From Paracoccaceae bacterium (GTDB lineage Bacteria > Pseudomonadota > Alphaproteobacteria > Rhodobacterales > Rhodobacteraceae), in contig WKFI01000012.1 in the NCBI GenBank assembly GCA_014872875.1, positions 310,001 to 374,000 on the forward strand: 64,000 nucleotides of DNA, read 5' to 3'. The position numbers and the translations under genes were made by a program. Positions 16,680-26,276 of the stretch are shown piece after piece (within the stretch, counting starts at the first letter, position 1; each line of letters opens with the position of its first letter). The notes beneath the pieces are model-generated. The model did no database searches. It saw only the letters and a list, made by a program, of their open reading frames with translations, and was not told the origin of the DNA.

Positions 16680-18458
16680 TTATTGATCCTGCGGGATGAC
16701 GCGCAGGCCCAGCTCCATCAACTGGTCGGACATCGGCTCGGACGGCGCCGACATCATCAGGTCCTCGGCGCGCTGGTTCATCGGGAACATGATGACTTCG
16801 CGGATGTTTGCAGTGTCGGCCAGCAGCATCACGATGCGGTCAATGCCCGCTGCACAGCCACCATGCGGCGGGGCGCCGTATTGGAACGCGTTAACCATGC
16901 CGCCAAAGCGTTTTTCGACTTCTTCCTTGCCATAGCCTGCGATTTCAAAGGCTTTGAACATGATTTCCGGCCGGTGGTTCCGGATCGCGCCGGACAGGAT
17001 TTCATAGCCGTTGCACGCAAGGTCATACTGATAGCCCAAGACCTTGAGCGGGTCGCCTTCCAGCGCCTCCATCCCACCCTGCGGCATCGAGAACGGGTTG
17101 TGTTCGAAATCGACCTTGCCGGTTTCTTCGTCTGCTTCGTAGATCGGGAAATCGACGATCCATGCAAAGGCAAAGCGATCCTTTTCGGTCAGCCCCAGCT
17201 CTTCGCCGATCACATCGCGGGCCTTGCCGGCAACCTTTTCAAAGGCTTTTGGCTTACCACCAAGGAAGAAGGCCGCATCGCCGACGCCGAGCCCAAGTTG
17301 CTGCCGGATCGCTTCGGTGCGTTCGGGACCGATGTTCTTGGCCAGGGGGCCGGCGGCTTCCATGCCCTGCCCCTGATCGCGCCAGAAGATGTAGCCCATG
17401 CCAGGCAGACCTTCGCCCTGGGCGAATTTGTTCATGCGGTCGCAGAACTTGCGGGAGCCACCGGTCGGCGCCGGAATGGCACGAATTTCGGTGCCTTCGT
17501 TCTCCAGCAGGTTGGCGAAGATCGCAAAGCCCGAGCCGCGGAAATGCTCGGAACAATCCTGCATCTTGATCGGGTTGCGCAGGTCCGGCTTGTCGGTGCC
17601 ATACCATTTGGCGGCATCCTTGTAGGAAATCTGCGGCCAGTCGGCGTCGACCTTCTGGCCTTCACCGAATTCCTCGAACACGCCTTGCAGTACCGGCTGG
17701 ATCGTGTCGAACACATCCTGCTGCGTGACAAAGGACATCTCCATGTCGAGCTGGTAGAAGTCAGTCGGCGACCGGTCGGCGCGGGGATCTTCGTCGCGGA
17801 AACAGGGCGCGATCTGGAAATACTTGTCGAAGCCCGAAACCATCATCAGCTGCTTGAACTGCTGCGGGGCCTGCGGCAGGGCGTAGAATTTGCCCGGGTG
17901 CAGACGCGAGGGCACCAGGAAGTCCCGTGCGCCTTCGGGGCTGGAGGCGGTGATGATCGGGGTCTGGTATTCGCGGAAGCTTTGGTCCCACATGCGGCGG
18001 CGCATCGAGGCGACAACGTCCGAGCGCAGGGTCATGTTCTTCTGCATCTTCTCGCGGCGCAGGTCGAGGTAACGATAGCGCAGGCGGGTTTCTTCGGGGT
18101 ATTCCTGATCGCCGAACACCATCAGCGGCAGTTCTTCGGCCTTGCCCAGAATTTCCAGCTCGCGAACGTAAACCTCGATTTCGCCGGTGGGCAGTTTCGG
18201 GTTCACCAGTTCGGGGTCCCGGGCTTTGACGTTGCCGTCAATGCGGATGCACCATTCCGAGCGTACGGTTTCGAGCTCAGCAAAGGCGGCACTGTCGCCG
18301 TCGCACAGCACCTGGGTCACGCCGTAATGGTCGCGCAGGTCGATGAACAGCACGCCACCATGATCGCGGACCCGATGGACCCAGCCGGACAGGCGGACGG
18401 TTTCGCCAACATTGGCGGCGGTCAGTGCGGCGCAGGTATGGCTGCGATATGCGTGCAT
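16680..18458 (-). CDS. aspS: aspartyl-tRNA synthetase
   Basis: A class II aminoacyl-tRNA synthetase of 592 residues that charges tRNA-Asp (and, in non-discriminating forms, tRNA-Asn). From the ATG at 18458 the protein has the N-terminal OB-fold ([25 protein letters not shown]), the class II motif 2 region [18 protein letters not shown], a GAD domain, and motif 3 [15 protein letters not shown] near the end. No gatCAB genes are in the window to decide whether it is discriminating. The open frame before 18458 is not supported by homology. It is divergent from the methyltransferase gene at 18632. Confidence 0.97.
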   Translation of the reverse strand: MHAYRSHTCAALTAANVGETVRLSGWVHRVRDHGGVLFIDLRDHYGVTQVLCDGDSAAFAELETVRSEWCIRIDGNVKARDPELVNPKLPTGEIEVYVRELEILGKAEELPLMVFGDQEYPEETRLRYRYLDLRREKMQKNMTLRSDVVASMRRRMWDQSFREYQTPIITASSPEGARDFLVPSRLHPGKFYALPQAPQQFKQLMMVSGFDKYFQIAPCFRDEDPRADRSPTDFYQLDMEMSFVTQQDVFDTIQPVLQGVFEEFGEGQKVDADWPQISYKDAAKWYGTDKPDLRNPIKMQDCSEHFRGSGFAIFANLLENEGTEIRAIPAPTGGSRKFCDRMNKFAQGEGLPGMGYIFWRDQGQGMEAAGPLAKNIGPERTEAIRQQLGLGVGDAAFFLGGKPKAFEKVAGKARDVIGEELGLTEKDRFAFAWIVDFPIYEADEETGKVDFEHNPFSMPQGGMEALEGDPLKVLGYQYDLACNGYEILSGAIRNHRPEIMFKAFEIAGYGKEEVEKRFGGMVNAFQYGAPPHGGCAAGIDRIVMLLADTANIREVIMFPMNQRAEDLMMSAPSEPMSDQLMELGLRVIPQDQ

Positions 18459-18631
18459 GATGCGGATCCCTTCGGGCGTCAAAACGGTTCGCGCCGATAC
18501 ACCGTGACTGGGCCGGGAAGTCAAGGGGACAAGGGGCGCAGGACGTCGCTGACGGGGTGGCAATTTGGTGTTTTTGGCGCTCGGGTGTATCTTTGGCACA
18601 GAATGGTTGGATATCTATTGGGGGAGGCTCC

Positions 18632-19858
18632 ATGTGGGAAACGGCGTTCGATCACTTTCTGGCACGCCTTATTGTCAGAGGGGAGCTGCGGGTGACCTAT
18701 CCGGACGGGTCGGTCCGCAGCTATGGCGACGGTCACGGCCTGCGCGGCGAAATCAACATCCATGACAGCCCAACGTTGCGCCGGTTGTGCCTGCATCCGG
18801 AACTGGCTTTCGGCGAAGCCTACATGGATGAGAGCGTCACCATAGGCGATTGCGAACTGGAAGATGTCGTCGGTGTCATCCTGCGCAACCTGGCGGCGGG
18901 GCACCGGACCCGTTGGTGGACGACGCTGGAGAAATTCCGTTTCTTCGTACGCGGATACTGGCAGCGCAATACCGCAGCCACGGCCCGGTGCAATGTGGCA
19001 CATCATTATGACATTTCGGATGATTTCTATCGGCTGATGCTGGATGCGGACATGCAATACAGCTGCGCTTATTTTCGAGATCCCGACATGACGCTGGAGG
19101 AGGCGCAGACCGCCAAGAAAGCGCATATCGCGGCCAAACTGCGCCTTGAGCCGGGCTTGCATGTGTTGGACATCGGCTGTGGCTGGGGCGGTATGGCACT
19201 GACCCTTGCGCGCGAACATGGCGCACGGGTGACAGGGGTGACACTGTCGGAAAACCAGTTGGCAACTGCACAGGCGCGCGCACAGGCGGCGGGGCTTGAG
19301 GATCAGATCACTTTTCGCCTTATGGATTACCGGGCACTGGACCAGCGTTTCGACCGGATCGTTTCGGTCGGCATGCTGGAACACGTGGGCGCACCGCAGC
19401 TGAGCGTCTATTTCGACAAGGTTTCGCATCTGCTGAACCCAGACGGGGTGGCGTTGATCCATACGATCGGTCGCAATGGTCGGCCCAAGGCGCAATCAGC
19501 GTGGCTGAACAAATACATCTTTCCGGGAGGCTATGTGCCATCACTGACCGAAGTGGTAGAGCCGATCAGCCGCGGCGGCATGTGGGCATTGGACATCGAA
19601 AGCTGGCGACTGCACTATGCATTGACGCTCCGACACTGGCTGGCGCGGTTCGAGGATAATCTGAACACGGTGCGGCAGATGTACGATGACCGTTTCGTGC
19701 GGATGTGGCGGTTCTACCTTGTCGCCTGCCTCAAGGTGTTCGAGGAGGTCGATCAAACGGTTTTCCAAATACAGTTGGGGCACAAGCCTGACGCCGTACC
19801 ACTGACCAGAGACTACATGTATCGTGACACCAACCTGCAGGCTCGCGCTGCCGAGTGA
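18632..19858 (+). CDS. cyclopropane-fatty-acyl-phospholipid synthase family methyltransferase
   Basis: A 408-residue SAM-dependent enzyme expected to add a methylene or methyl group to unsaturated fatty acyl chains of membrane phospholipids. The catalytic half begins with NVAHHYDISDDFYRLMLD and MQYSCAYF. The SAM loop is VLDIGCGWGGMALTLA at about residue 180, followed by GVTLSENQ, SVGMLEHVG and FIHTIG-type blocks. GGGGGAGG precedes the ATG. Alphaproteobacteria often carry several paralogues, including those making 11-methyl fatty acids, so the exact product is open. Confidence 0.9.
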   Translation: MWETAFDHFLARLIVRGELRVTYPDGSVRSYGDGHGLRGEINIHDSPTLRRLCLHPELAFGEAYMDESVTIGDCELEDVVGVILRNLAAGHRTRWWTTLEKFRFFVRGYWQRNTAATARCNVAHHYDISDDFYRLMLDADMQYSCAYFRDPDMTLEEAQTAKKAHIAAKLRLEPGLHVLDIGCGWGGMALTLAREHGARVTGVTLSENQLATAQARAQAAGLEDQITFRLMDYRALDQRFDRIVSVGMLEHVGAPQLSVYFDKVSHLLNPDGVALIHTIGRNGRPKAQSAWLNKYIFPGGYVPSLTEVVEPISRGGMWALDIESWRLHYALTLRHWLARFEDNLNTVRQMYDDRFVRMWRFYLVACLKVFEEVDQTVFQIQLGHKPDAVPLTRDYMYRDTNLQARAAE

Positions 19859-19894
19859 GATAGGATTCGTGTTCCGCGCCGGAAACAGAACAGA

Positions 19895-20566
19895 TCAGAA
19901 CGGTCTCACCACGTTGCCGGAGTAGAAATAGACCCCCAGCCCAATCGCGAACAACAGATTGCCCGCTATGGCGTGCAGCAGAACGGCAAAAAAGAACGAG
20001 CCCCGCTGTCGGTAGGCATAGGTGAAGATCAATCCGCCGACAAAGGTCATAACCGCAACGATCCAGCTCCAATACATCAGATGTGCCAGTGAAAAGAGTG
20101 CCGCATTAAGCAGATCGGCACGCCAACCCTCCGGCAGGATCGCAGCATAGCGACGGAAGAACAGGACACGAAACAACAGCTCCTGTGGCAATGCCGAGAC
20201 CAGCGGGTACCCTATCCAGATGAAGGCCAGCAGGGCCGGTTCATTACGCAACAGGAAGAACGCCGCCTCGGGGCGCGCGACATAAATTATGGCGATACAG
20301 ATGAGCGTGACCGCCACAGCAAAAACAACGAGCTCTCTCGCAGTCCAGGCGCGCCAGTTGTAACGCAGCTCGGCCCAGCCAAAACCAGGAGTGAAGTGCA
20401 ACAGTGCAATGCCCAAGGCAGTAAACGCAAAGAGGGCCGGGAACATCAGCGTTGCTGGCAAAAGCACCGCGATCAGTATGGGGACCGCGGCAAACAGCAG
20501 CGCAAACTCGGACAGCAACCGTCGCCTGACGCTTGGATGGGATGTCATGCTGCCTGCCTGGGTCAT
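19895..20566 (-). CDS. CPBP family intramembrane protease-like protein
   Basis: A 223-residue membrane protein with about six to seven helices and the CPBP (Abi, Rce1-like) signatures. Motif 1 normally reads EExxxR; here it is QELLFR at 128-133, so the first glutamate is a glutamine. His162 (SLAHLMYW) and His198 (LLHAIAGN) are kept. Loss of one catalytic glutamate could lower or alter protease activity. Its ATG overlaps the end of pabC by 4 bases, so it is the last gene of the pabB-pabC unit; a functional tie to folate synthesis is not expected. Confidence 0.85.
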   Translation of the reverse strand: MTQAGSMTSHPSVRRRLLSEFALLFAAVPILIAVLLPATLMFPALFAFTALGIALLHFTPGFGWAELRYNWRAWTARELVVFAVAVTLICIAIIYVARPEAAFFLLRNEPALLAFIWIGYPLVSALPQELLFRVLFFRRYAAILPEGWRADLLNAALFSLAHLMYWSWIVAVMTFVGGLIFTYAYRQRGSFFFAVLLHAIAGNLLFAIGLGVYFYSGNVVRPF

Positions 20567-21246
20567 GCCTGTTTCATCTCTGCCTTAATCAGTCCACGTA
20601 ACGAATTCCCGACAAAGATAGCACGCGCCGTTGTCAAATCACCGGGCGCCAGATTTTTTTCGATAACCTCTTTCCCCGCCAACGCCTCTGCCAACAACGT
20701 CTCACGCAGGATGCCGGGCAGCAGGCCGGCTGACAGCGGCGGGGTTGCATGTGTACCATCCGCCAGTGTCACGAAAAGGTTGGTGATCGTGCCTTCGCAC
20801 AGCGCACCCTGCTCGTTCACAAACAGCAGTTCATCCACGCCTTCGGGCAGATTGGCCCGGGCCTGGTCGTAAATTGCACGGCGTGTCGATTTGTGCCCCA
20901 ACCACAGGTCCTGCGAAGACAGGGTTACCGGGGACAGGTCCAAAACCCAAACCGCAGGAGGCGCTCCGAGATCCGCAACGGTCAGATCAAACCGTCCGGA
21001 CGCGTCCAGCGTCAACCGGCAACGCAGCGCCGCTTGCCCGGCCACCGGCTCCAATATTCTCGCTGCACTGTCCCGATCAAACGACACACCAAAAACCCGA
21101 GCGGACCGCGCCATCCGGGCCAGGTGGCGGTCCACGTGCCGGAACCCTTCGCCGGGGTGCCAGCCAAAGGTCTCGATCAGGCGGAAATCCGGATCGGCTG
21201 CGATCTGGGCCCGGTCTGCATCGCTTGGGCGTATCGGGCTTTCCAT
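20563..21246 (-). CDS. pabC: aminotransferase class IV, probable aminodeoxychorismate lyase
   Basis: A 227-residue PLP enzyme that splits aminodeoxychorismate to 4-aminobenzoate and pyruvate in folate synthesis. The family features are LGHKSTRRAIYDQARA with the PLP-binding lysine, the substrate loop DELLFVNEQGALCEGTITNLFV, and LSAGLLPGILRETLL. The assignment to PabC rather than a branched-chain aminotransferase rests on the adjacent pabB. The ATG at 21246 overlaps pabB by 70 bases; this long overlap suggests strict translational coupling. A start further in would remove the conserved DFRLIETF. Confidence 0.9.
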   Translation of the reverse strand: MESPIRPSDADRAQIAADPDFRLIETFGWHPGEGFRHVDRHLARMARSARVFGVSFDRDSAARILEPVAGQAALRCRLTLDASGRFDLTVADLGAPPAVWVLDLSPVTLSSQDLWLGHKSTRRAIYDQARANLPEGVDELLFVNEQGALCEGTITNLFVTLADGTHATPPLSAGLLPGILRETLLAEALAGKEVIEKNLAPGDLTTARAIFVGNSLRGLIKAEMKQA

Positions 21247-22322
21247 AGGGCTTCCTCATATTCCGATGCAGCGGTGCTGTCCCAGACGACGCCACCACCC
21301 ACATTAAGCACCGCGTGGCCGTCTTCCACCATCAACGTTCTGATCGCCACGTTGAATTCGCTGCGCCCGTCCGGAGCGGCCCAACCAATGGTGCCGCAAT
21401 AGATCTCGCGCGACCAGGGCTCCAGATCGTTCAGGATCTCCATTGCGCGGATTTTCGGCGCGCCGGTGATCGATCCACAGGGATAGAGCGCGCGGAAAAT
21501 ATCGCTCAATCCGGCATCCTTGCGCAGCTGTGCCTGCACCAGCGAGACCATCTGATGCACTGTGGCATAAGATTCGACGCTGAACAGTTCGGGCACCCGC
21601 ACCGATCCGGTTTCCGCCACGCGCGAAATATCGTTGCGAAGCAGATCCACGATCATCAGGTTTTCGGCCCGGTTCTTTTCGTCCTGACGCAGGAAGTCGC
21701 GACGGCGAGCATCCTCGACCGGGTCGGGGCTGCGCGGTTGAGTTCCCTTCATCGGCCGGGTTTCGATACGCCCGTCTGCATCGGTGCGGAAAAACAGCTC
21801 GGGTGAACGCGACAGCAGATCCGGCAACCCGTCCTGCAGCACCAGCGCGCCATGGCCCACCGCTTGATGCGCACAAAGCGCGGTATAAAGCGCCTCGGAC
21901 GTGCCCCGAACCTGCGTATCAATTGGGAAGGTCAGGTTGGCCTGATAGATGTCGCCAGAACCGATGTTCTGTTTCACCGTGCCAAAGGCCTGAGCATACC
22001 GCGCCTGTCCCCAACGGGGGCAAAACGACTCCAAGGTGGCCTTGCCTGTCTCAAGTGGCAGAGACTGAGGGGCATCATAGACACCAAAACACATCAGCGG
22101 CAGCCGACGGTCGCCCGGCAACCGCGCCTGCAACCTGGGCTCCAGAACAAATCCCAGCTCGTAGCTGGCATAGCCTGCCAGCCAGGCACCCTCTGCCCGG
22201 GCCGCATCTATCTCAGCCAGTGCGGCCGCAACCTCGTCCGGTTGATCCGCCCGGATGACGCGGGACGGCGCGGTAAATCCGGTCCCCGGTCCCGCTGGTC
22301 CCTGATCGAAACGAATATGCAT
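21177..22322 (-). CDS. pabB: aminodeoxychorismate synthase component I
   Basis: A chorismate-binding enzyme of 381 residues that makes 4-amino-4-deoxychorismate for folate. It carries the chorismate-binding motifs [63 protein letters not shown] and [22 protein letters not shown]. The short N-terminal domain is typical of alphaproteobacterial PabB. The ATG at 22322 ([10 protein letters not shown]) gives the right start; the frame is open to 22424 without support. It is divergent from carB, and the intergenic region holds a sigma-70-like promoter for carB. Confidence 0.93.
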   Translation of the reverse strand: MHIRFDQGPAGPGTGFTAPSRVIRADQPDEVAAALAEIDAARAEGAWLAGYASYELGFVLEPRLQARLPGDRRLPLMCFGVYDAPQSLPLETGKATLESFCPRWGQARYAQAFGTVKQNIGSGDIYQANLTFPIDTQVRGTSEALYTALCAHQAVGHGALVLQDGLPDLLSRSPELFFRTDADGRIETRPMKGTQPRSPDPVEDARRRDFLRQDEKNRAENLMIVDLLRNDISRVAETGSVRVPELFSVESYATVHQMVSLVQAQLRKDAGLSDIFRALYPCGSITGAPKIRAMEILNDLEPWSREIYCGTIGWAAPDGRSEFNVAIRTLMVEDGHAVLNVGGGVVWDSTAASEYEEALWKARYAQAMQTGPRSQPIRISA

Positions 22323-22418
22323 CTGGCATCCCCATTTGCCGTGGAGCACTGGTATAATGCATTTGCACCCGCGGGGAAGACGGGAAAGCGGCAATTTCGC
22401 TCCCGTTTCCGATCCCCC

Positions 22419-22446
22419 TTGCACCTTTCCGCGCGGTGCCTATAAC
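22419..22446 (+). promoter_or_regulatory. sigma-70-like promoter for carB
   Basis: TTGCAC at 22419-22424, a 16-base spacer and TATAAC at 22441-22446 resemble a housekeeping promoter. They lie 64 bases upstream of the carB ATG in the gap to the divergent pabB gene. Confidence 0.45.
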
Positions 22447-22509
22447 GCAGGACAATTTGGGCGCATGGGGGCGCCCGGTGACTCGCGCAGATCTGAAAAG
22501 GGGCCAGCC

Positions 22510-25500
22510 ATGCCGAAAAGAACCGACATCCAGTCGATCATGATCATTGGGGCCGGTCCCATTGTCATTGGTCAGGCCTGCGAGTTCGACTATTCCGGGG
22601 CGCAGGCCTGCAAGGCGCTGCGCGAAGAAGGGTACCGGGTCATCCTGGTAAACTCGAACCCGGCCACCATCATGACCGACCCGGGGTTGGCCGACGCCAC
22701 CTATATCGAACCGATCACCCCCGAAGTCGTCGCAAAGATCATCGAGAAAGAGCGCCCCGACGCCCTGCTGCCCACCATGGGTGGTCAGACCGGGCTGAAC
22801 ACCTCGCTTGCGCTGGAAGAGATGGGTGTGCTCGACAAATTCAACGTCGAGATGATTGGCGCCAAGCGCGACGCCATCGAAATGGCCGAAGACCGCAAAC
22901 TGTTCCGCGAGGCGATGGACCGGCTGGGCATCGAAAACCCCAAGGCCACCATCGTCACCGCCCCCAAGAAAGACGACGGGTCTGCGGATCTGGACGCGGG
23001 CGTGCAGATGGCGCTGGATGAACTGGACGAAATCGGCCTGCCTGCCATTATCCGCCCTGCCTTTACCTTGGGCGGTACAGGCGGCGGTGTGGCCTATAAC
23101 CGCGAGGATTATATCCATTTCTGCCGCTCGGGCATGGATGCCTCGCCGGTGAACCAGATCCTGGTGGATGAAAGTCTGCTGGGCTGGAAAGAATATGAAA
23201 TGGAAGTGGTCCGCGACAAGGCGGACAACGCGATCATCGTCTGCTCCATCGAAAACGTCGATCCGATGGGCGTGCACACGGGCGACTCGATCACCGTCGC
23301 CCCGGCGCTGACGCTGACCGACAAGGAATACCAGATCATGCGCACGCACTCGATCAACGTGCTGCGCGAGATCGGTGTGGAGACCGGTGGCTCGAACGTT
23401 CAATGGGCTGTGAACCCCGATGATGGCCGCATGGTCGTGATCGAGATGAACCCGCGGGTATCGCGTTCTTCGGCACTGGCCTCCAAGGCAACCGGTTTCC
23501 CGATTGCCAAGATCGCCGCGAAACTGGCCGTGGGCTTTACCTTGGACGAGCTGGACAATGACATCACGGGCGTCACCCCCGCCAGCTTTGAGCCGACCAT
23601 CGACTATGTCGTCACCAAGATCCCGAAATTCGCGTTTGAGAAATTCCCGGGATCCGAACCGTACCTGACAACCGCGATGAAGTCGGTGGGCGAAGCCATG
23701 TCCATCGGCCGCACCATCCACGAATCGATGCAGAAGGCCCTGGCCTCGATGGAATCGGGCCTGACTGGCTTTGACGAGATCGAAATCCCCGGTCTGAACG
23801 TTGGTGTCTGGGATCAGGCGGACGACAAGGCTGCCGTCATCAAGGCGATCAGCCAGCAGACACCGGACCGCCTGCGCACCATCGCCCAGGCCATGCGCCA
23901 CGGTCTCAGCGATGACGAGATCTTCACCGTCACCAAGTTCGACCCCTGGTTCCTGGCTCGCATCCGCGAAATCGTCGAGGCCGAGCGTGACCTGCGCAAA
24001 AACGGCCTGCCCACCACCGAAGAGGGCCTGCGCGCCGTCAAGATGCTGGGCTTCACCGATGCGCGTCTTGGCAATCTGACCGGAAGGGATGAGGACAATG
24101 TCCGTCGTGCCCGGCAAAACCTGGGCGTCACCGCCGTGTTCAAGCGGATCGACACCTGCGCGGCGGAATTCGAAGCGCAGACACCTTACATGTATTCGAC
24201 CTACGAAGCCCCGATGATGGGCGAAGTCGAATGCGAAGCCCGCCCCAGCGACCGCAAGAAAGTCGTAATCCTGGGCGGCGGCCCGAACCGGATCGGCCAG
24301 GGGATCGAGTTCGATTACTGCTGCTGTCACGCCTGTTTCGCACTGACCGACGCGGGCTATGAAACCATCATGGTCAACTGCAACCCGGAAACGGTTTCGA
24401 CCGACTATGACACTTCGGACCGTCTGTATTTCGAGCCGCTGACCTTTGAACACGTCATGGAAATCCTGGCGACGGAAAAGCAGAACGGTACCCTGCACGG
24501 TGTGATTGTCCAGTTCGGCGGCCAGACGCCACTGAAACTGGCCAACGCGCTGGAAGCGGAAGGTATCCCGATCCTGGGGACCACCCCGGACGCCATCGAC
24601 CTGGCCGAAGACCGCGAACGCTTCCAGGCTCTGGTCAACGATCTGGGCCTGAAACAGCCCAAGAACGGCATCGCCTCCACTGACGCGCAATCGCTGGAAA
24701 TTGCAGAAGACATTGGTTTCCCGCTGGTCATCCGCCCGTCCTATGTTCTGGGTGGTCGGGCAATGGAAATCGTCCGCGACATGGCCCAGCTGGAACGCTA
24801 CATCGCCGAGGCGGTGGTGGTTTCGGGCGACAGCCCGGTTCTGCTGGACAGCTACCTGGCCGGTGCGGTCGAACTGGACGTGGATGCCCTGTGCGACGGC
24901 GAAGCCGTCCACGTCGCAGGCATCATGCAGCACATTGAAGAGGCCGGCGTGCATTCGGGCGACAGCGCCTGTTCCCTGCCGCCCTACTCGCTGGACGCCG
25001 ATGTGATCGCCGAGATCGAGCGCCAGGCCTTTGCGCTTGCCAAGGCGCTGAACGTGGTGGGTCTGATGAACGTGCAGTTCGCGATCAAGGACAACGAGAT
25101 CTACCTGATCGAGGTGAACCCGCGGGCCTCGCGCACCGTGCCGTTTGTCGCCAAAGCCACCGACAGCGCGATTGCATCGATTGCCGCCCGCGTCATGGCC
25201 GGTGAGAAACTTTCGTCCTTCCCGATGCGCCCGCCGTATCAGGAAGGTCAGGACACCCAGATCGCCGATCCTATGACCCTTGCGGACCCCAACATGCCCT
25301 GGTTCTCGGTCAAGGAAGCGGTGCTGCCCTTTGCCCGTTTCCCCGGTGTCGATACGATCCTGGGCCCGGAAATGCGCTCGACCGGCGAAGTCATGGGCTG
25401 GGACCGTTCCTTTGCGCGTGCGTTCCTCAAGGCTCAAATGGGCGCAGGCATGGTCCTGCCGTCCTCGGGCCGGGCCTTCATCTCGATCAAGGATGCCGAC

Positions 25501-25854
25501 AAGACCGCAGCCATGAACGAGGCGGCACAGATCCTGATCGAACAAGGCTTTACCCTTGTCGCTACCCGTGGCACCCAGAGCTGGCTGGCCGAACAGGGCG
25601 TCGCTTGCGATGTGGTCAACAAGGTCTATGAAGGCCGCCCGGACGTGGTGGACATGCTGAAAGACGGTCAGGTGCAGTTGGTGATGAACACCACCGAAGG
25701 CGCTCAGGCGGTTGAAGACAGCAAAGCGATCCGCTCGATCGCGCTGTATGACAAGATCCCGTACTTCACCACCGCCGCCGCCAGCAACGCCGCCGCGCGC
25801 GCGATCAAGGCCCAGGCCGAAGGTGAGGTCGAGGTGCGCAGCCTGCAGGGCTAA
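22510..25854 (+). CDS. carB: carbamoyl-phosphate synthase large subunit
   Basis: The 1114-residue ammonia-using subunit makes carbamoyl phosphate for pyrimidines and arginine. Two homologous ATP-grasp halves are visible. The first starts with [20 protein letters not shown], and the second with [21 protein letters not shown] at about residue 585. [13 protein letters not shown] ATP-grasp loops occur in both ([12 protein letters not shown] and [12 protein letters not shown]). The C-terminal MGS-like allosteric domain (about 960-1114) is present. carA is not in the window, so the subunits are unlinked here. The start at 22510 is the conserved MPKRTDI; the upstream open frame belongs to the pabB divergent region. 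A terminator follows at 25880. Confidence 0.98.
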   Translation: MPKRTDIQSIMIIGAGPIVIGQACEFDYSGAQACKALREEGYRVILVNSNPATIMTDPGLADATYIEPITPEVVAKIIEKERPDALLPTMGGQTGLNTSLALEEMGVLDKFNVEMIGAKRDAIEMAEDRKLFREAMDRLGIENPKATIVTAPKKDDGSADLDAGVQMALDELDEIGLPAIIRPAFTLGGTGGGVAYNREDYIHFCRSGMDASPVNQILVDESLLGWKEYEMEVVRDKADNAIIVCSIENVDPMGVHTGDSITVAPALTLTDKEYQIMRTHSINVLREIGVETGGSNVQWAVNPDDGRMVVIEMNPRVSRSSALASKATGFPIAKIAAKLAVGFTLDELDNDITGVTPASFEPTIDYVVTKIPKFAFEKFPGSEPYLTTAMKSVGEAMSIGRTIHESMQKALASMESGLTGFDEIEIPGLNVGVWDQADDKAAVIKAISQQTPDRLRTIAQAMRHGLSDDEIFTVTKFDPWFLARIREIVEAERDLRKNGLPTTEEGLRAVKMLGFTDARLGNLTGRDEDNVRRARQNLGVTAVFKRIDTCAAEFEAQTPYMYSTYEAPMMGEVECEARPSDRKKVVILGGGPNRIGQGIEFDYCCCHACFALTDAGYETIMVNCNPETVSTDYDTSDRLYFEPLTFEHVMEILATEKQNGTLHGVIVQFGGQTPLKLANALEAEGIPILGTTPDAIDLAEDRERFQALVNDLGLKQPKNGIASTDAQSLEIAEDIGFPLVIRPSYVLGGRAMEIVRDMAQLERYIAEAVVVSGDSPVLLDSYLAGAVELDVDALCDGEAVHVAGIMQHIEEAGVHSGDSACSLPPYSLDADVIAEIERQAFALAKALNVVGLMNVQFAIKDNEIYLIEVNPRASRTVPFVAKATDSAIASIAARVMAGEKLSSFPMRPPYQEGQDTQIADPMTLADPNMPWFSVKEAVLPFARFPGVDTILGPEMRSTGEVMGWDRSFARAFLKAQMGAGMVLPSSGRAFISIKDADKTAAMNEAAQILIEQGFTLVATRGTQSWLAEQGVACDVVNKVYEGRPDVVDMLKDGQVQLVMNTTEGAQAVEDSKAIRSIALYDKIPYFTTAAASNAAARAIKAQAEGEVEVRSLQG

Positions 25855-25879
25855 TCACCAAAAGACTGGATTGAAGCGG

Positions 25880-25911
25880 CAGGCGGTCCCAGGGGCCGCC
25901 TGTTTTGTTTT
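25880..25911 (+). terminator. intrinsic terminator of carB
   Basis: CAGGCGG, a 9-base loop and CCGCCTG form a perfect 7-bp stem, followed by TTTTGTTTT. It lies 25 bases after the carB stop codon. Confidence 0.8.
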
Positions 25912-25912
25912 C

Positions 25913-26010
25913 AGGGGCGCTGCCCCTCTTGTTGTTTGCTTTTAGGGGCGCTGCCCCTCTTGGCCCTGATGGGCCAATTCACCCCGAGGTATTTTCGACC
26001 AGAAAGAAGC
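25913..26010 (+). repeat. intergenic repeat family B, copy 2, with doubled hairpin
   Basis: The palindrome AGGGGCGCTGCCCCT occurs twice, at 25913-25927 and 25944-25958. The second is followed by TTGGCCC..GGGCCAATTC, CCCCGAGGTATTTT and CCAGAAAGAAG. The latter part matches 37083-37111 and, inverted, 2456-2514. The rest of the gap to 26152 holds no supported gene. Confidence 0.7.
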
Positions 26011-26152
26011 CAAAGCGCTTGGTGCAGGGCGTGTCGTTGATGAAAGGTGCGTCCCAGCCGCTGCACCTGTCGGAATTTTTCGGCGCAGTCGTTGACCCGA
26101 AAGCCTCTTGAACCGACTCTGTACGTACCCGAGCAGCAGAAGGAGCGCGAAA

Positions 26153-26230
26153 ATGCGCCTGACCTTGGTCCTGATCAGCCTGTTGACCCTGTCCGCCTGC
26201 GGCGGCGTTCCGCTGGTTCCGTTCTTCTGA
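26153..26230 (+). CDS. very small lipoprotein, 25 residues
   Basis: A 25-codon gene with AAGGAG 8 bases before its ATG. The peptide MRLTLVLISLLTLSAC is a complete lipoprotein signal with the lipidated cysteine at residue 16, and only GGVPLVPFF would remain after processing. A hairpin follows its stop codon within 5 bases, which supports a discrete transcript end. Such entericidin-like mini-lipoproteins are easily missed in annotation. No function is known to me. Confidence 0.6.
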   Translation: MRLTLVLISLLTLSACGGVPLVPFF

Positions 26231-26234
26231 CCGC

Positions 26235-26262
26235 CCGGCCCCGCGGCCGGACAGTCTGTTTT
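26235..26262 (+). terminator. probable terminator after the mini-lipoprotein gene
   Basis: CCGGCC-CCGC-GGCCGG forms a perfect 6-bp stem at 26235-26250, followed by ACAGTCTGTTTTC. It sits between the mini-lipoprotein gene and the convergent RND permease gene. Confidence 0.45.
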
Positions 26263-26276
26263 CAAGCTTTGCCCGC

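Noticed and set aside
16290..18695. A plus-strand open frame of 801 codons
   Set aside because: It is antisense to aspS for its whole length and has no plausible domain.
22213..25545. A minus-strand open frame of 1110 codons
   Set aside because: It is antisense to carB, whose protein has full family similarity. GC-rich codon usage creates long stop-free shadows; the translated sequence is His/Arg/Gly-rich and matches nothing.
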